NCBI RefSeq assembly: GCF_964063345.1 | Contig: NZ_OZ061318.1 | Location: 930,001 to 994,000 of the forward strand | Length of the DNA: 64,000 nt | Source: Pseudomonas lini | GTDB lineage: Bacteria; Pseudomonadota; Gammaproteobacteria; Pseudomonadales; Pseudomonadaceae | Reading direction: 5' to 3' | Shown: positions 44,527-53,122 of the stretch, one piece after another | Numbering within the stretch: position 1 is the first letter of the stretch | How the letters are laid out: each line of letters starts with the position of its first letter | Translations under genes and position numbers: made by a program | The notes under the pieces: model-generated | What the model was told of the DNA's origin: nothing | Database searches by the model: none | The model's input: only the letters and a program-made list of their open reading frames with translations

Positions 44527-45537
44527 ATGCAGACGAAACCCGCAGAAAACCTAGCCCATCCAGCATATTCCATATCTAGGAGGTTTTCTGTTGCGCCCAT
44601 GATGGATTGGACTGACCGTCACTGCCGTTTTTTCCTACGCCTACTCTCCAAGCACGCCCTCCTCTACACCGAAATGGTCACCACCGGAGCGCTCCTCAAC
44701 GGCGATCACGACCGCTTCCTGCGTCACAACGAAGCCGAGCATCCGCTCGCGTTGCAACTCGGCGGCAGTGTCCCGCTGGACCTGGCCGCCTGTGCACGCA
44801 TGGCCCAGGAGCACGGTTACGACGAGGTGAATCTGAATGTCGGCTGCCCGAGTGATCGGGTGCAGAACAATATGATCGGGGCGTGCCTGATGGGGCATCC
44901 GCAATTGGTGGCTGATTGTGTGAAGGCGATGCGTGATGCGGTGTCGATTCCGGTGACGGTGAAGCATCGGATCGGGATTAATGGGAGGGACAGTTACGAG
45001 CAGTTGTGCGATTTCGTCGGCACGGTTCGGGATGCCGGATGCACGAGTTTTACGGTGCATGCGCGGATTGCGATTCTGGAGGGGTTGTCGCCGAAGGAGA
45101 ACCGTGACATTCCGCCTCTTCGCTATGACGTGGCGGCGCGGTTGAAGACGGATTTTCCGGAGCTGGAGATTATCCTCAACGGCGGGATCAAGACGCTGGA
45201 GGCCTGTCACGAGCATTTGCAGACGTTTGACGGCGTGATGTTGGGCCGTGAGGCGTATCACAATCCTTATGTGATGGCTGAGGTGGATCAGCAGCTGTTC
45301 GGCAGCACGTCGCCGGTGATCAGCCGGGCCGAGGCGCTGGCGCAGTTGCGGCCTTATATCGCTGAGCATCTGCTGGCGGGTGGATCGATGCATCACATCA
45401 CTCGGCATGTGCTGGGGCTGGGCACCGGGTTTCCGGGGGCGCGCAAGTTTCGGCAGTTGTTGTCGGTGGATATTCATAAGGCCAAAGAGCCTTTGGCGTT
45501 GCTGGATCAGGCGGCGGAGTTGTTGGAGGGGCGATGA
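44527..45537 (+). CDS. dusA: tRNA-dihydrouridine(20/20a) synthase DusA
   Basis: About 336 residues. The FMN-enzyme signature runs RRFSVAPMMDWTDRHCRFF at the start and NVGCPSDRVQNNMIGACLMG near residue 100, with the catalytic Cys. TVHARIAILEGLSPKENRDI near 185 and INGGIKTLEACHEHL complete the TIM barrel. It reduces uridines in the D-loop of tRNA. The first residues (MQTKPAENLAHPAYSI) are unlike the usual start and may have been supplied by the island inserted just upstream; ATG 44512 is also possible. The core enzyme is complete. Confidence 0.93.
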   Translation: MQTKPAENLAHPAYSISRRFSVAPMMDWTDRHCRFFLRLLSKHALLYTEMVTTGALLNGDHDRFLRHNEAEHPLALQLGGSVPLDLAACARMAQEHGYDEVNLNVGCPSDRVQNNMIGACLMGHPQLVADCVKAMRDAVSIPVTVKHRIGINGRDSYEQLCDFVGTVRDAGCTSFTVHARIAILEGLSPKENRDIPPLRYDVAARLKTDFPELEIILNGGIKTLEACHEHLQTFDGVMLGREAYHNPYVMAEVDQQLFGSTSPVISRAEALAQLRPYIAEHLLAGGSMHHITRHVLGLGTGFPGARKFRQLLSVDIHKAKEPLALLDQAAELLEGR

Positions 45538-45580
45538 ATCCCCTACCACTCATTAGTAAGACGGAACGGAGAAATCATCT

Positions 45581-45808
45581 ATGGCAACGGCCACGCTGAG
45601 CTCTAAAGGACGGATCACCCTTCCAGCCGAGCTGCGCGCTTCACTGGGGCTTCGCGCCGGTGATCGCGTTCAGTTTGTTTCGTTAGAAAATGGCAGCTTT
45701 GAAATCGTGGCCGGCACTTGTTCGGCCCGAGCGCTCAAAGGATTAATCCGTAAACCGTCCAAATCGGTAAGCATCAAGGACATGGCCCAGGCCTGCCCAG
45801 CACGCTAG
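45581..45808 (+). CDS. AbrB/MazE-family antitoxin-like protein, orphan
   Basis: A 75-residue protein. ATATLSSKGRITLPAELRAS and then LGLRAGDRVQFVSLENGSFE is a swapped-hairpin AbrB fold, as in VapB-type antitoxins. The C-terminal tail (ALKGLIRKPSKSVSIKDMAQ) would bind a toxin. No PIN-domain or other toxin follows; transaldolase comes next. It lies 43 bp after dusA, perhaps co-transcribed. It may act only as a regulator now. Confidence 0.8.
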   Translation: MATATLSSKGRITLPAELRASLGLRAGDRVQFVSLENGSFEIVAGTCSARALKGLIRKPSKSVSIKDMAQACPAR

Positions 45809-45986
45809 CCGTCACCTGCGTTGAACCTGTCCCCCATTTCAGCATCGTATCTACCGATACCACGCCCCGCCTTTCAAGCATCCGCTTTCAGGATGTTGCC
45901 GCTGGGGCCATCGATACACGTACGCGCCCTTGAGTGGCTGCAAGCGCTCGGGTAATGTCATTAGACCCATAGGACAGAGCACGCTC

Positions 45987-46913
45987 ATGACTTCCAAGCT
46001 GGAACAACTCAAACAAATGACCACCGTGGTTGCCGACACCGGCGACTTCGAAGCAATCGCTCGCGTTAAACCCGTGGACGCTACCACCAACCCTTCCCTG
46101 CTGCTCAAAGCGGCGGCCATTCCCGCTTATGCCGAGTTGCTGAACGCTTGCGTTCACGACTGCAAGGGCGATGTGGGCCTGGCCAGCGACCGTTTTGGCG
46201 TTGCGGTAGGGCAAGAAATTCTGAAGGTTGTACCGGGTCGTATTTCCACTGAAGTGGATGCGCGCCTGTCGTTCGACACTGACGCCGTATTGAAGCGCGC
46301 GCACCGTCTGATCGACCTGTACGACAAGGCCGGCGTTGGCCGTGACCGTGTGCTGATCAAGATCGCTTCGACCTGGGAAGGCATTCGTGCTGCCGAGAAA
46401 CTGGAAAAGGAAGGCATTCAGTGCAACCTGACGCTGCTGTTTTCCTTCGCTCAGGCTGCCGCGTGTGCCGATGCCGGGGTGTTTCTGATTTCGCCGTTCG
46501 TGGGCCGCATCTACGATTGGTACAAGAAGGCCACCGGCAACGACTACACAGGCGCGGATGATCCGGGCGTGCAGTCGGTGACGCGTATCTACAACTACTA
46601 CAAGGCCAATGACTACAAGACTGTGGTGATGGGCGCGAGCTTCCGTAATCTGAATCAGATCGAGCAGTTGGCCGGCTGTGATCGGTTGACCATCAGCCCG
46701 GATCTGCTGGAGAAGCTGGCGGCGGACACTGGCAAGCTGGAGCGCAAATTGGCGCCGGGGCATGCCGGTGAAGCGCGTCTGAGCTTGAATGAAGCGCAGT
46801 TCCGTTGGTTGTCCAACGAGGATGCGATGGCGACCGAGAAGCTGGCTGAGGGGATTCGTCAGTTTGCTCGGGATCAGGAAAAGCTTGAGGCGTTGTTGCA
46901 GGCCAAGCTGTGA
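45987..46913 (+). CDS. tal: Transaldolase
   Basis: A 308-residue enzyme of the pentose phosphate pathway, moving a dihydroxyacetone unit between sugar phosphates. Motifs: [17 protein letters not shown] at the N-terminus and [20 protein letters not shown] with the Schiff-base Lys near residue 132. [14 protein letters not shown] is the family's third block. ATG 45987 gives the normal [10 protein letters not shown] start; the frame is open to 45930. Followed by a strong terminator. Core metabolism. Confidence 0.96.
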   Translation: MTSKLEQLKQMTTVVADTGDFEAIARVKPVDATTNPSLLLKAAAIPAYAELLNACVHDCKGDVGLASDRFGVAVGQEILKVVPGRISTEVDARLSFDTDAVLKRAHRLIDLYDKAGVGRDRVLIKIASTWEGIRAAEKLEKEGIQCNLTLLFSFAQAAACADAGVFLISPFVGRIYDWYKKATGNDYTGADDPGVQSVTRIYNYYKANDYKTVVMGASFRNLNQIEQLAGCDRLTISPDLLEKLAADTGKLERKLAPGHAGEARLSLNEAQFRWLSNEDAMATEKLAEGIRQFARDQEKLEALLQAKL

Positions 46914-46934
46914 TCTAGTTTGTAGCGATGCAAA

Positions 46935-46967
46935 AAGGGCGAACCTTGGTGGGTTCGCCCTTTTTTT
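46935..46967 (+). terminator. Rho-independent terminator of tal
   Basis: AAGGGCGAACC (46935-46945) and GGTTCGCCCTT (46952-46962) form an 11-bp stem followed by a run of T. Confidence 0.9.
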
Positions 46968-47027
46968 GCGTTGAGTTTGGGTATTGGATGGCTGCGCGCG
47001 GAGGGATGTGGCGTTTGTGATGACGCC

Positions 47028-47120
47028 ATCGCGGGCAAGCCCGGCTCCCACAGGGGTTCTGCGGTGGGTCGCGATAGTGTTTACGACTGAGGTTTATGTG
47101 GGAGCTGGCTTGCCTGCGAT
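47028..47120. repeat. REP pair (BIME)
   Basis: ATCGCGGGCAAGCCCGGCTC (47028 on) and its inverted partner GTGGGAGCTGGCTTGCCTGC (47098 on) are the Pseudomonas fluorescens-type REP sequence in opposite orientation, between tal and rssC. Confidence 0.85.
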
Positions 47121-47152
47121 GGGGCCCATAAGACCCACATCACTTCTGGGAA

Positions 47153-47635
47153 TCAATGCCGCTCCAGCGCATTCACCAGGTCATGGAACGCTTCACGGTT
47201 GGAGTCGTTCAGGCCCATGAGGATTTTGTGCGCTTCGAGAACTTTGACGCGCACCACTTCTTCGGACTGGTCCTGGTCTGGCAGGTCGGTCAGGCATTCA
47301 GGGCATGGGATCGGGCGGTCAACGATGTTGAACACTTGCTCAAAGCCCATGGACTGCAGCAGACGGGTGATGTCTTCGTGGGTGGTGACGACGGTCGGCA
47401 GCAGGCCGACCTTTTGCCGCGACAGGATCGACAGTTTGGCCAGCAGGCCCAGGGTGGTGCTGTCGATGCTGCGGGTTTCGGTCAGGTCGATCACGATGGC
47501 GTTGAAATTCAACGCGGTGAAGATCCGCTCAATAGTCGCATCCAACGCCGAACACAGGGTCAGGCGAACTTCACCGACGAACTTCAGGACGAAGGTGCCG
47601 TCCTGCTCGGCGAACTGGATTCTACCGGTACTCAT
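47153..47635 (-). CDS. rssC: Anti-sigma factor antagonist RssC (STAS domain)
   Basis: A 160-residue protein. The first 100 residues form a STAS domain with NFNAIVIDLTETRSIDSTTL followed by GLLAKLSIL; the Ser of DSTT is the usual phosphorylation site. The C-terminal part has PCPECLTDLPDQDQSEE and a helix. Its ATG overlaps the rssB stop (TAATG), so the two are co-translated. In Pseudomonas these proteins form a switch controlling the anti-sigma/sigma partner RpoS or flagellar and biofilm outputs. Confidence 0.88.
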   Translation of the reverse strand: MSTGRIQFAEQDGTFVLKFVGEVRLTLCSALDATIERIFTALNFNAIVIDLTETRSIDSTTLGLLAKLSILSRQKVGLLPTVVTTHEDITRLLQSMGFEQVFNIVDRPIPCPECLTDLPDQDQSEEVVRVKVLEAHKILMGLNDSNREAFHDLVNALERH

Positions 47636-48816
47636 TAAAGATTCCTGCTCAACACCAACAGGGCGATATCATCCGGCATCTCCCCTAGCGTGGCCAATCC
47701 AAAAACCTGGCGCAGACCATCCAGGCTGCCGCCCGCTGCCTTCACCCGTTGAGGCAAAGCAGCTTCTTTATCTTTGAGTGTGGGTTCTGGCAAAAGGTCC
47801 AAAATGCCATCAGACATCAGCGTCAAGCTGAACACTGGCGGCAATTCCAGCACGTGGTCTTCGTAGGTGGCCTCATTGAAGAGGCCCACCGGCAAACCGC
47901 GCCCTTCCAGGTAACGAACACTGTCTGGCGTGTACAACACAGGCAACGGCAGATGACCGCCGATGCTATAGGTCAACAAACCGGTCTCCTCGTCGATGAC
48001 TCCACCGACCATTGTGACGTGTTTGCCCAGCTTACAACTGATCAGGCCCCGGTTGATATGACCAAGAACCTCTGAAGGCTTGAACTCCGGCAATGTGCCG
48101 TTGCGCTTGGATTCGAACAGCAAGCGCGTGGTCATGAACTTCAGCAGCACGGTAACGAAGGCTGAAGAGGCGCCATGACCGGAAACGTCCGCCAGGTAAA
48201 ACGCTACCCGACGCTCGTCGACCCGAAAGTAATCGACGAAATCGCCCGAAAGGTACAGCGACGGGATGATCTGGTGTGCAAACTGGAACTCGTCGATGCT
48301 CCAGGGGCTGACCGGCAGCATGTTCATCTGCACCTGGCGACCGGCGTTCTGGTCTTCCTGGAGCAGGTTCAGGCTGGCTTCGAGCTCGCGGTTGGCCTTT
48401 TCCAGCTTCTCGCGGTAGCGCTGGTTTTCCAGCAGCAGGCGCGCACGGTCCAGAGCCCGGCGCACGGAGTGCTCGAGCACGGCCAGATCTTCGAGAGGCT
48501 TGATCAGGTAGTCCGCCGCGCCCAGGCGCAGGGCCTCGACCGCGTCGTTCATCACACCGGCGCCCGACACCACGATTACCGGTGTTTGCGGCGACAGCTC
48601 GGTGACCTGGCGAATGAGTTCGAGTCCGCCCATCTGCGGCATGCGCAGATCGCAGATGACCAAATCGGGCTTGTCTTGCTCGAATACCTGAAGACCCTGC
48701 TGGCCATTGCTGGCCTGCAGGACACTGAAACCACTGTCTTCCAAGTAGGCCGCGAGGCTCGCGCGCACTACATCGTCATCATCGATTATCAGCAGCGTGG
48801 CACTGGTTTTTGGCAT
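47635..48816 (-). CDS. rssB: RssB-type response regulator with PP2C phosphatase domain
   Basis: About 393 residues. The receiver domain begins TLLIIDDDDVVRASLAAYLE with the phosphoacceptor in LVICDLRMPQMGG (about Asp57). A coiled coil (REKLEKANRELEASLNLLQE) follows and then a PP2C/SpoIIE phosphatase (DFVDYFRVDERRVAFYLADV, then SGHGASSAFVTVL; SLTLMSDGILD). ATG 48816 gives MPKTSATLLI; the frame runs on to 48912. It would dephosphorylate the STAS protein encoded directly after it. Confidence 0.9.
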   Translation of the reverse strand: MPKTSATLLIIDDDDVVRASLAAYLEDSGFSVLQASNGQQGLQVFEQDKPDLVICDLRMPQMGGLELIRQVTELSPQTPVIVVSGAGVMNDAVEALRLGAADYLIKPLEDLAVLEHSVRRALDRARLLLENQRYREKLEKANRELEASLNLLQEDQNAGRQVQMNMLPVSPWSIDEFQFAHQIIPSLYLSGDFVDYFRVDERRVAFYLADVSGHGASSAFVTVLLKFMTTRLLFESKRNGTLPEFKPSEVLGHINRGLISCKLGKHVTMVGGVIDEETGLLTYSIGGHLPLPVLYTPDSVRYLEGRGLPVGLFNEATYEDHVLELPPVFSLTLMSDGILDLLPEPTLKDKEAALPQRVKAAGGSLDGLRQVFGLATLGEMPDDIALLVLSRNL

Positions 48817-49093
48817 GTGGGCAAACGGCGCCAGAATTAGGTTGGCGTAGCTGGCTGGGCACTTGACCCTGCTCACACTACTGGATTCGCTTTCTAGCCT
48901 CTCTGACTGCACTGTTTTCGAGCGTTTGCCCTACTCACAAGTCCACCAAAGGTGCCCTTCTAAGGCGCAGACGGTACTCCCATCCGCGAGGTGTTTCAAG
49001 CTCACGCCGATGGTCGCTTGACGTCTTTACTTGTCAAATCACCGAGAGTTATAAGAACAGGCAAAACCGTAACCCAAAGGAAGGATCGAGCCC

Positions 49094-49393
49094 ATGAGCC
49101 AAACTGATCGGGACTACAGTGAAAAGCGCGATTTCATCCGCATGCGGGTCGATGCCGATGTGGCGCTGATTCATGAGGGCGATGAGGTGCCAGCTGTCTG
49201 CATCGACCTTTCCAGCAGCGGTATGCAGGTTGAGGCGCCCCGCTTATTCAAGGTCGGTGACCGGCTTAGCGTGCGGATCGATTCCGATCATGCGGCGCTA
49301 AAAGGCCTTGAGGCCGATACTGAAGTGGTGTGGGTAAGAGCACAGGACGGTGGCAGTCAGAAACTCGGGCTTACAATCCTGAAGATGAAATAA
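49094..49393 (+). CDS. PilZ-domain protein, 99 aa
   Basis: AAGGAAGGATCG before the ATG. The product carries KRDFIRMRVDADVALIHEGD and VCIDLSSSGMQVEAPRLFKV, the RxxxR and D-x-S-x-x-G motifs of PilZ that bind cyclic di-GMP. A single domain with no extension, so it probably acts by docking onto a partner protein. A terminator follows. Confidence 0.9.
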   Translation: MSQTDRDYSEKRDFIRMRVDADVALIHEGDEVPAVCIDLSSSGMQVEAPRLFKVGDRLSVRIDSDHAALKGLEADTEVVWVRAQDGGSQKLGLTILKMK

Positions 49394-49422
49394 CTCCGAT
49401 TTAACCCGTAAGCCAAACAATA

Positions 49423-49450
49423 GAAGGCGGCCAAATGGCCGCCTTCTTCG
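49423..49450. terminator. Bidirectional terminator between pilZ and mlaA
   Basis: GAAGGCGGCC (49423-49432) and GGCCGCCTTC (49437-49446) with an AAAT loop; T-rich on the plus strand. It serves the two convergent genes. Confidence 0.85.
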
Positions 49451-49465
49451 TTTTACCGGTCGAGA

Positions 49466-50155
49466 TTAAAAATCGTCTTCGACCTGGCCATCCTTGACCT
49501 TGAATTCGCGGTTTTGCAGGTACGCATTGCGAATGAAGGTGTATTTGTCGCCGCTGACCAGTTTCTCGGCCGACAGCAGGTTGGCGCGGGTGTCGACGAT
49601 ATTCAGGCCGAAGATCGAATTACGCACCGGCACGTCGTGGATGTAGCGGTACGGGCCGGTATAGCCGTCGACATACTTGGAAGGCGCATCACGCAAGGTG
49701 CTTGGACCCAGCAGCGGCAGCATCAAGTATGGGCCGCTGCCCACGCCCCAGTAACCGAGGGTCTGGCCGAAGTCTTCATCATTGCGATGCAGGCCCATCT
49801 GAGTGCCCACGTCGAAGAAGCCCAACAGACCGAAGGTGGTGTTGAAGATCAAGCGCGCGGTGTCGACGCCTGCCGCGGCGGGTTTGACCTGCAATACGTC
49901 ATTGGCGAGGTTGGTCACGTCGCCGACGTTGCGGAACATGTTGTGGATGCCATCTTCCAGAAACTGCGGCGTGACGAACTGGTAGCCCTGAGCCAATGGC
50001 TTCAGTGCATAAGTGTCGACAAAATCGTTGAACTTGTAGATCGGGCGGTTAATGCTTTCCCAAGGATCTTCTTCCGTGGCAGCCTGAGCCGCAAACGGAA
50101 CCAGCAATACACTGGCACACATACAAAGCTGAGCGAGTCGATTGCTCCAGCGCAT
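49466..50155 (-). CDS. mlaA: MlaA/VacJ outer-membrane phospholipid-retrieval protein
   Basis: About 229 residues from ATG 50155. Signal peptide ending AAQA. Then EEDPWESINRPIYKFNDFVD (family start), LIFNTTFGLLGFFDVGTQMG, FGQTLGYWGVGSGPYLMLPL and GPSTLRDAPSKYVD, all typical of MlaA. It removes phospholipids from the outer leaflet and hands them to MlaC. No cysteine follows the signal, so it is not an obvious lipoprotein, unlike the E. coli protein. The frame is open to 50308. Confidence 0.95.
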   Translation of the reverse strand: MRWSNRLAQLCMCASVLLVPFAAQAATEEDPWESINRPIYKFNDFVDTYALKPLAQGYQFVTPQFLEDGIHNMFRNVGDVTNLANDVLQVKPAAAGVDTARLIFNTTFGLLGFFDVGTQMGLHRNDEDFGQTLGYWGVGSGPYLMLPLLGPSTLRDAPSKYVDGYTGPYRYIHDVPVRNSIFGLNIVDTRANLLSAEKLVSGDKYTFIRNAYLQNREFKVKDGQVEDDF

Positions 50156-50355
50156 AAAGAAACTCCTTGGATTGTACTGACGCGGGCGCTTGGCCCAGTC
50201 GCAAAGACCGCTAGTATATGACGGATAACCCGGTTTAGGCAGCATCGTGCGCGACGGCCCCCGGATGATTCTTCCTGGCTGGGAGCGATTCACATCAGTG
50301 TCACTCAACTGTCACCGTCCACGAATAGCCTTGTTACTATTTCAAGGACGTTGAC

Positions 50356-50976
50356 ATGCCACGCGCCGAAACCTCGCCTCTCATTGCACCCAGCCTGACC
50401 GCTGTACTGTTCGGCCTTAGTGGATGCCTGGTGGATTTCGGCGCACGCACCCGCCAACCCGGCACACTGACTCCCGAGCATGGCGAAGTCACGCTCGGCG
50501 CTCTGGATAGCCTGTCCAGCTTGCAGCGCCAACAGATTCCTTGCGCCTGGCTCGATGAACTGCCCCCTGCCCTCAGCCACACTCTGGCTGCCGCACTCCC
50601 GGACTGGATCAAACCATCGCAATACCCGGCAACAATTAATCCATGGCCCGCGCCGAATGCCTGCTGGCAAGCCTTGATGGCGTTGAATGTCGAACGACTG
50701 GACGGTTGCGTGCTGGTCAGTGGCGAACCGCGCCTTCTGCAATCGGGCCTGAATGCCGGATTGTGGACCATTGGCCTGGCGTCCTGCGGCTCGCTGTGTG
50801 GGCTGGCTCCAAACGAATGGCAGGCATTGAGTCAAAAGGAACGGGAACACCTGCGCGGCAAGGCAACGGTGCAGCTGTTCGGCCTGGGCGTGCATTCGGT
50901 GATCGATCATCTGGGCGAGCTCGACACCTGCCTGGCCGATATCAGCCTGCGCCGGCTCAAGGGCGAAAAGCCCTGA
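50356..50976 (+). CDS. HAD-like protein (phosphonoacetaldehyde-hydrolase type) lacking the nucleophile
   Basis: 206 residues. AVLFGLSGCLVDFGARTRQP near residue 17 aligns with the HAD motif I of phosphonoacetaldehyde hydrolases (FDWAGTxVDFG), but the nucleophilic Asp and its partner are replaced by Gly-Leu-Ser. GEPRLLQSGLNAGLWTIGLA near 127 matches a later motif of the same fold. So the fold is probably kept while classical phosphatase chemistry is lost. It is common in this gene neighbourhood of Pseudomonas, as I remember it. Function unknown. Confidence 0.7.
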   Translation: MPRAETSPLIAPSLTAVLFGLSGCLVDFGARTRQPGTLTPEHGEVTLGALDSLSSLQRQQIPCAWLDELPPALSHTLAAALPDWIKPSQYPATINPWPAPNACWQALMALNVERLDGCVLVSGEPRLLQSGLNAGLWTIGLASCGSLCGLAPNEWQALSQKEREHLRGKATVQLFGLGVHSVIDHLGELDTCLADISLRRLKGEKP

Positions 50977-51102
50977 TCGCCGCCTCACACCTATGAACGC
51001 ATGCAGGTTGCGCGCGAGTGGATTAATCTAAAGGTCAAGCCATAGACCTTTGGCATGCTGCTGCGGTCTATGCCAGTGCCTATCGATAAAAGGAAGAACG
51101 CC

Positions 51103-51366
51103 ATGCCTGCCCGCGAACTGCAACAACAACTCAATACTCTGCGCGAGCAACTGGAACAGAATCCACCGCTGACCGAAGCCGAGCGCGAAGACCTGCATGC
51201 GCTGATGCAGCAGATCGAACTGGAAATTGAGCTGGAAACCAAAACCCAGGACTCCAGCCTCTCCGACAATGTGAACCTGGCCGTCGAGCGCTTCGAAATC
51301 GAACACCCAACCCTGGCCGGCACCTTGCGCAACATCGTGCAAGCGTTGGGCAACATGGGGATCTGA
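51103..51366 (+). CDS. DUF4404 family protein
   Basis: From ATG 51103, 87 residues: MPARELQQQLNTLREQLEQN, then REDLHALMQQIELEIELETK, and a C-terminal ERFEIEHPTLAGTLRNIVQA. A helical coiled-coil protein of the DUF4404 family, unknown function. The frame is open to 51055 without a ribosome site. A strong terminator follows. Confidence 0.85.
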   Translation: MPARELQQQLNTLREQLEQNPPLTEAEREDLHALMQQIELEIELETKTQDSSLSDNVNLAVERFEIEHPTLAGTLRNIVQALGNMGI

Positions 51367-51380
51367 ACCCACCAGATGCA

Positions 51381-51412
51381 AAAAAGCCCCGCTATCGATA
51401 GCGGGGCTTTTT
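51381..51412. terminator. Terminator after the DUF4404 gene
   Basis: A 16-bp perfectly palindromic stem (AAAAAGCCCCGCTATC and its complement) with T-run, bidirectional. Confidence 0.9.
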
Positions 51413-51453
51413 GATTTCTAGCCGTTGAGTTATTGGGCAATTGGAATTGCGCC

Positions 51454-51527
51454 AAGATCGTAGCCTGCGGCAGCTCCTACATTGGGACGGCGTACACCCT
51501 GTAGGAGCTGCCGAAGGCTGCGATCTT
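51454..51527. repeat. Inverted REP-like repeat between DUF4404 and queF
   Basis: AAGATCGTAGCCTGCGGCAG with following CTCCTAC (51454-51480) is inverted at 51501-51527 (GTAGGAGCTGCCGAAGGCTG, then CGATCTT). A second REP class seen in this genus. Confidence 0.8.
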
Positions 51528-51539
51528 TTGATCTTGATC

Positions 51540-52370
51540 TTACTGACGAACCAGGCGATGGTTCGGCAGTTGCACGTCTTCGGTGCTGCGATACGGATTG
51601 ATGTCCAACCCGCCGCGACGCACATACCGTGCATACACCGTCAATTTCTCCGGCTTCAGCAAGCGCTGCAGGTCGAGGAAAATCCGCTCCACGCACTGCT
51701 CATGGAAGTCCGAGTGCTGGCGGAAGCTCACGATGTATTCCAGCAAACTCGCATGATCCAGCGCCGCGCCGCGATACTCCACCGCTACGCTACCCCAATC
51801 CGGCTGGCTGGTGACCGGGCAGTTGGATTTGAGCAAATGGCTGTGCACGCTCTCTTCAATAATGAGCGACTCATCGCACCGCAGCAGTTCCGGACGCGGA
51901 TGCTCATAGTTGCTGACGCGGATGTCCAGGTCATCGATGCACACGCCCGGCAACGCCACGACGCCTTCTGCTTCAACATCTTTCAAGCTGCGAATCCGCA
52001 CGCCCACCGGTTTACCGGCAGCGGCCGAGAGGTCCTTCGTCAGTGTCGCTTCAAGGCTTGCGCTGTCGGCAAACGCCGTTTGGTTCAGCGAGTTGAGGTA
52101 CAGCTTGAACGACTTCGATTCGATGATGTTCGGCGAATCCGCCGGAATGCTGAATTCGCCAATCGCCACCACGGGCTTGCCGGATGGCAACAGCCACGAC
52201 AGCTCGAAGCAATTCCAGAAGTCCACGCCCTTGTACGGCAGGGTTTCAGCCGTCAGGCCCAGCTCCGCCCATTTCGCGGTGCGCGGGATCGGGAATAGCA
52301 AGGACGGCGTATAGGTGGCGATGTATTCGCTGGATTTGCCCAGCGGCGAATGTTCGGCTGCGGGATGCAT
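51540..52370 (-). CDS. queF: NADPH-dependent 7-cyano-7-deazaguanine reductase QueF
   Basis: A 276-residue enzyme of queuosine synthesis that reduces the nitrile of preQ0 to preQ1. [12 protein letters not shown] holds the catalytic Cys184, which forms the thioimide with substrate. [15 protein letters not shown] near residue 84 is the QueF/GTP-cyclohydrolase-fold motif, and [14 protein letters not shown] lies in the C-terminal half. The length fits the two-domain (YqcD) class as in E. coli. Confidence 0.97.
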   Translation of the reverse strand: MHPAAEHSPLGKSSEYIATYTPSLLFPIPRTAKWAELGLTAETLPYKGVDFWNCFELSWLLPSGKPVVAIGEFSIPADSPNIIESKSFKLYLNSLNQTAFADSASLEATLTKDLSAAAGKPVGVRIRSLKDVEAEGVVALPGVCIDDLDIRVSNYEHPRPELLRCDESLIIEESVHSHLLKSNCPVTSQPDWGSVAVEYRGAALDHASLLEYIVSFRQHSDFHEQCVERIFLDLQRLLKPEKLTVYARYVRRGGLDINPYRSTEDVQLPNHRLVRQ

Positions 52371-52431
52371 GGCGGAAACCTGACTGAAGAATCAGCGGAT
52401 TCTACCAGCCTTTGCTCCCGCCTTTGAGTGC

Positions 52432-52968
52432 TTACTGACTGACTGTCAGTTTGCCGACCATACCGGCCTGATAGTGGCCGGGGATATTGCAGGCAAATTC
52501 CAGGTTGGTGGCCTTGGTGAAGGTCCAGGTCAGCTCGGCGGATTTACCCGGTTCCACCAGCACACTGTTCGGATCATCGTGTTTCATCCCATGCCCTTCG
52601 GAGGAATGATCCATCGCGGCCATGGCGCCGTGGTCCATGGCCTTCATGCCTGTAGGCATCAGCATGCCGCTTTGCTGCATCTGCAACATTTCCTGCTGGT
52701 GCCGGGCATGCATCGCCGCGTCGCCGAGGTTGAATTCGTGCAGCAACTGGCCTTTATTCACCAGTACAAAGCGAATGGTCTCACCGTCCTTGATCTCGAT
52801 GGCTTTCGGATCGAACGACATATCGCCCATTACCACTTCAATGCTGCGGGTAGTCTTGGTCGCCGTCGCCGGTTGACCGAAGTCGTATGTATGTGCCGGC
52901 GAGGCCTCCAGCCCTACACTCAGTGTCAGCAAGCAAGCGGCCAACTCCAGACGCTTTCGCAAAAACAT
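52432..52968 (-). CDS. Periplasmic plastocyanin-like copper protein divergent from copRS
   Basis: 178 residues with signal peptide and cupredoxin fold. VVMGDMSFDPKAIEIKDGET, then RFVLVNKGQLLHEFNLGDAA (first His), a Met/His-rich insert (MPTGMKAMDHGAMAAMDHSS) and the closing NLEFACNIPGHYQAGMVGKL with the C-x-x-x-x-H-x-x-x-M type I site. It probably binds copper in the periplasm. It starts 155 bp from copR in the opposite direction and shares the cop box there, so CopR likely induces it with copABCD. Confidence 0.9.
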   Translation of the reverse strand: MFLRKRLELAACLLTLSVGLEASPAHTYDFGQPATATKTTRSIEVVMGDMSFDPKAIEIKDGETIRFVLVNKGQLLHEFNLGDAAMHARHQQEMLQMQQSGMLMPTGMKAMDHGAMAAMDHSSEGHGMKHDDPNSVLVEPGKSAELTWTFTKATNLEFACNIPGHYQAGMVGKLTVSQ

Positions 52969-53045
52969 AGTCGCACTCCAACAAGATGAGGTTCAGCTTG
53001 TGGGAAACTCTAACCCGCGGGCTCTGCCAGCCACCTGACAGGCAG

Positions 53046-53061
53046 ATTACAACTTTGTCAG
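53046..53061 (-). promoter_or_regulatory. Putative cop box between cupredoxin gene and copR
   Basis: The minus-strand sequence CTGACAAAGTTGTAAT matches the box upstream of copA (941-956). Eleven bases to the left an inverted CTGACA (53035-53040) makes a CTGACA-N15-TGTCAG palindrome, suitable for a CopR dimer. It could serve both divergent genes. Confidence 0.6.
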
Positions 53062-53122
53062 TTTGGCCTTTATCGCCGCCGCCCACGGTATAACGCACCC
53101 GTTCCAATTGCCCGAGCCGCCC

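Noticed and set aside
44512..44660. Search for a second copy of the dusA 5' end marking the other island boundary
   Set aside because: No repeat of the dusA start region was found by eye elsewhere in the window, so no attachment site is annotated.
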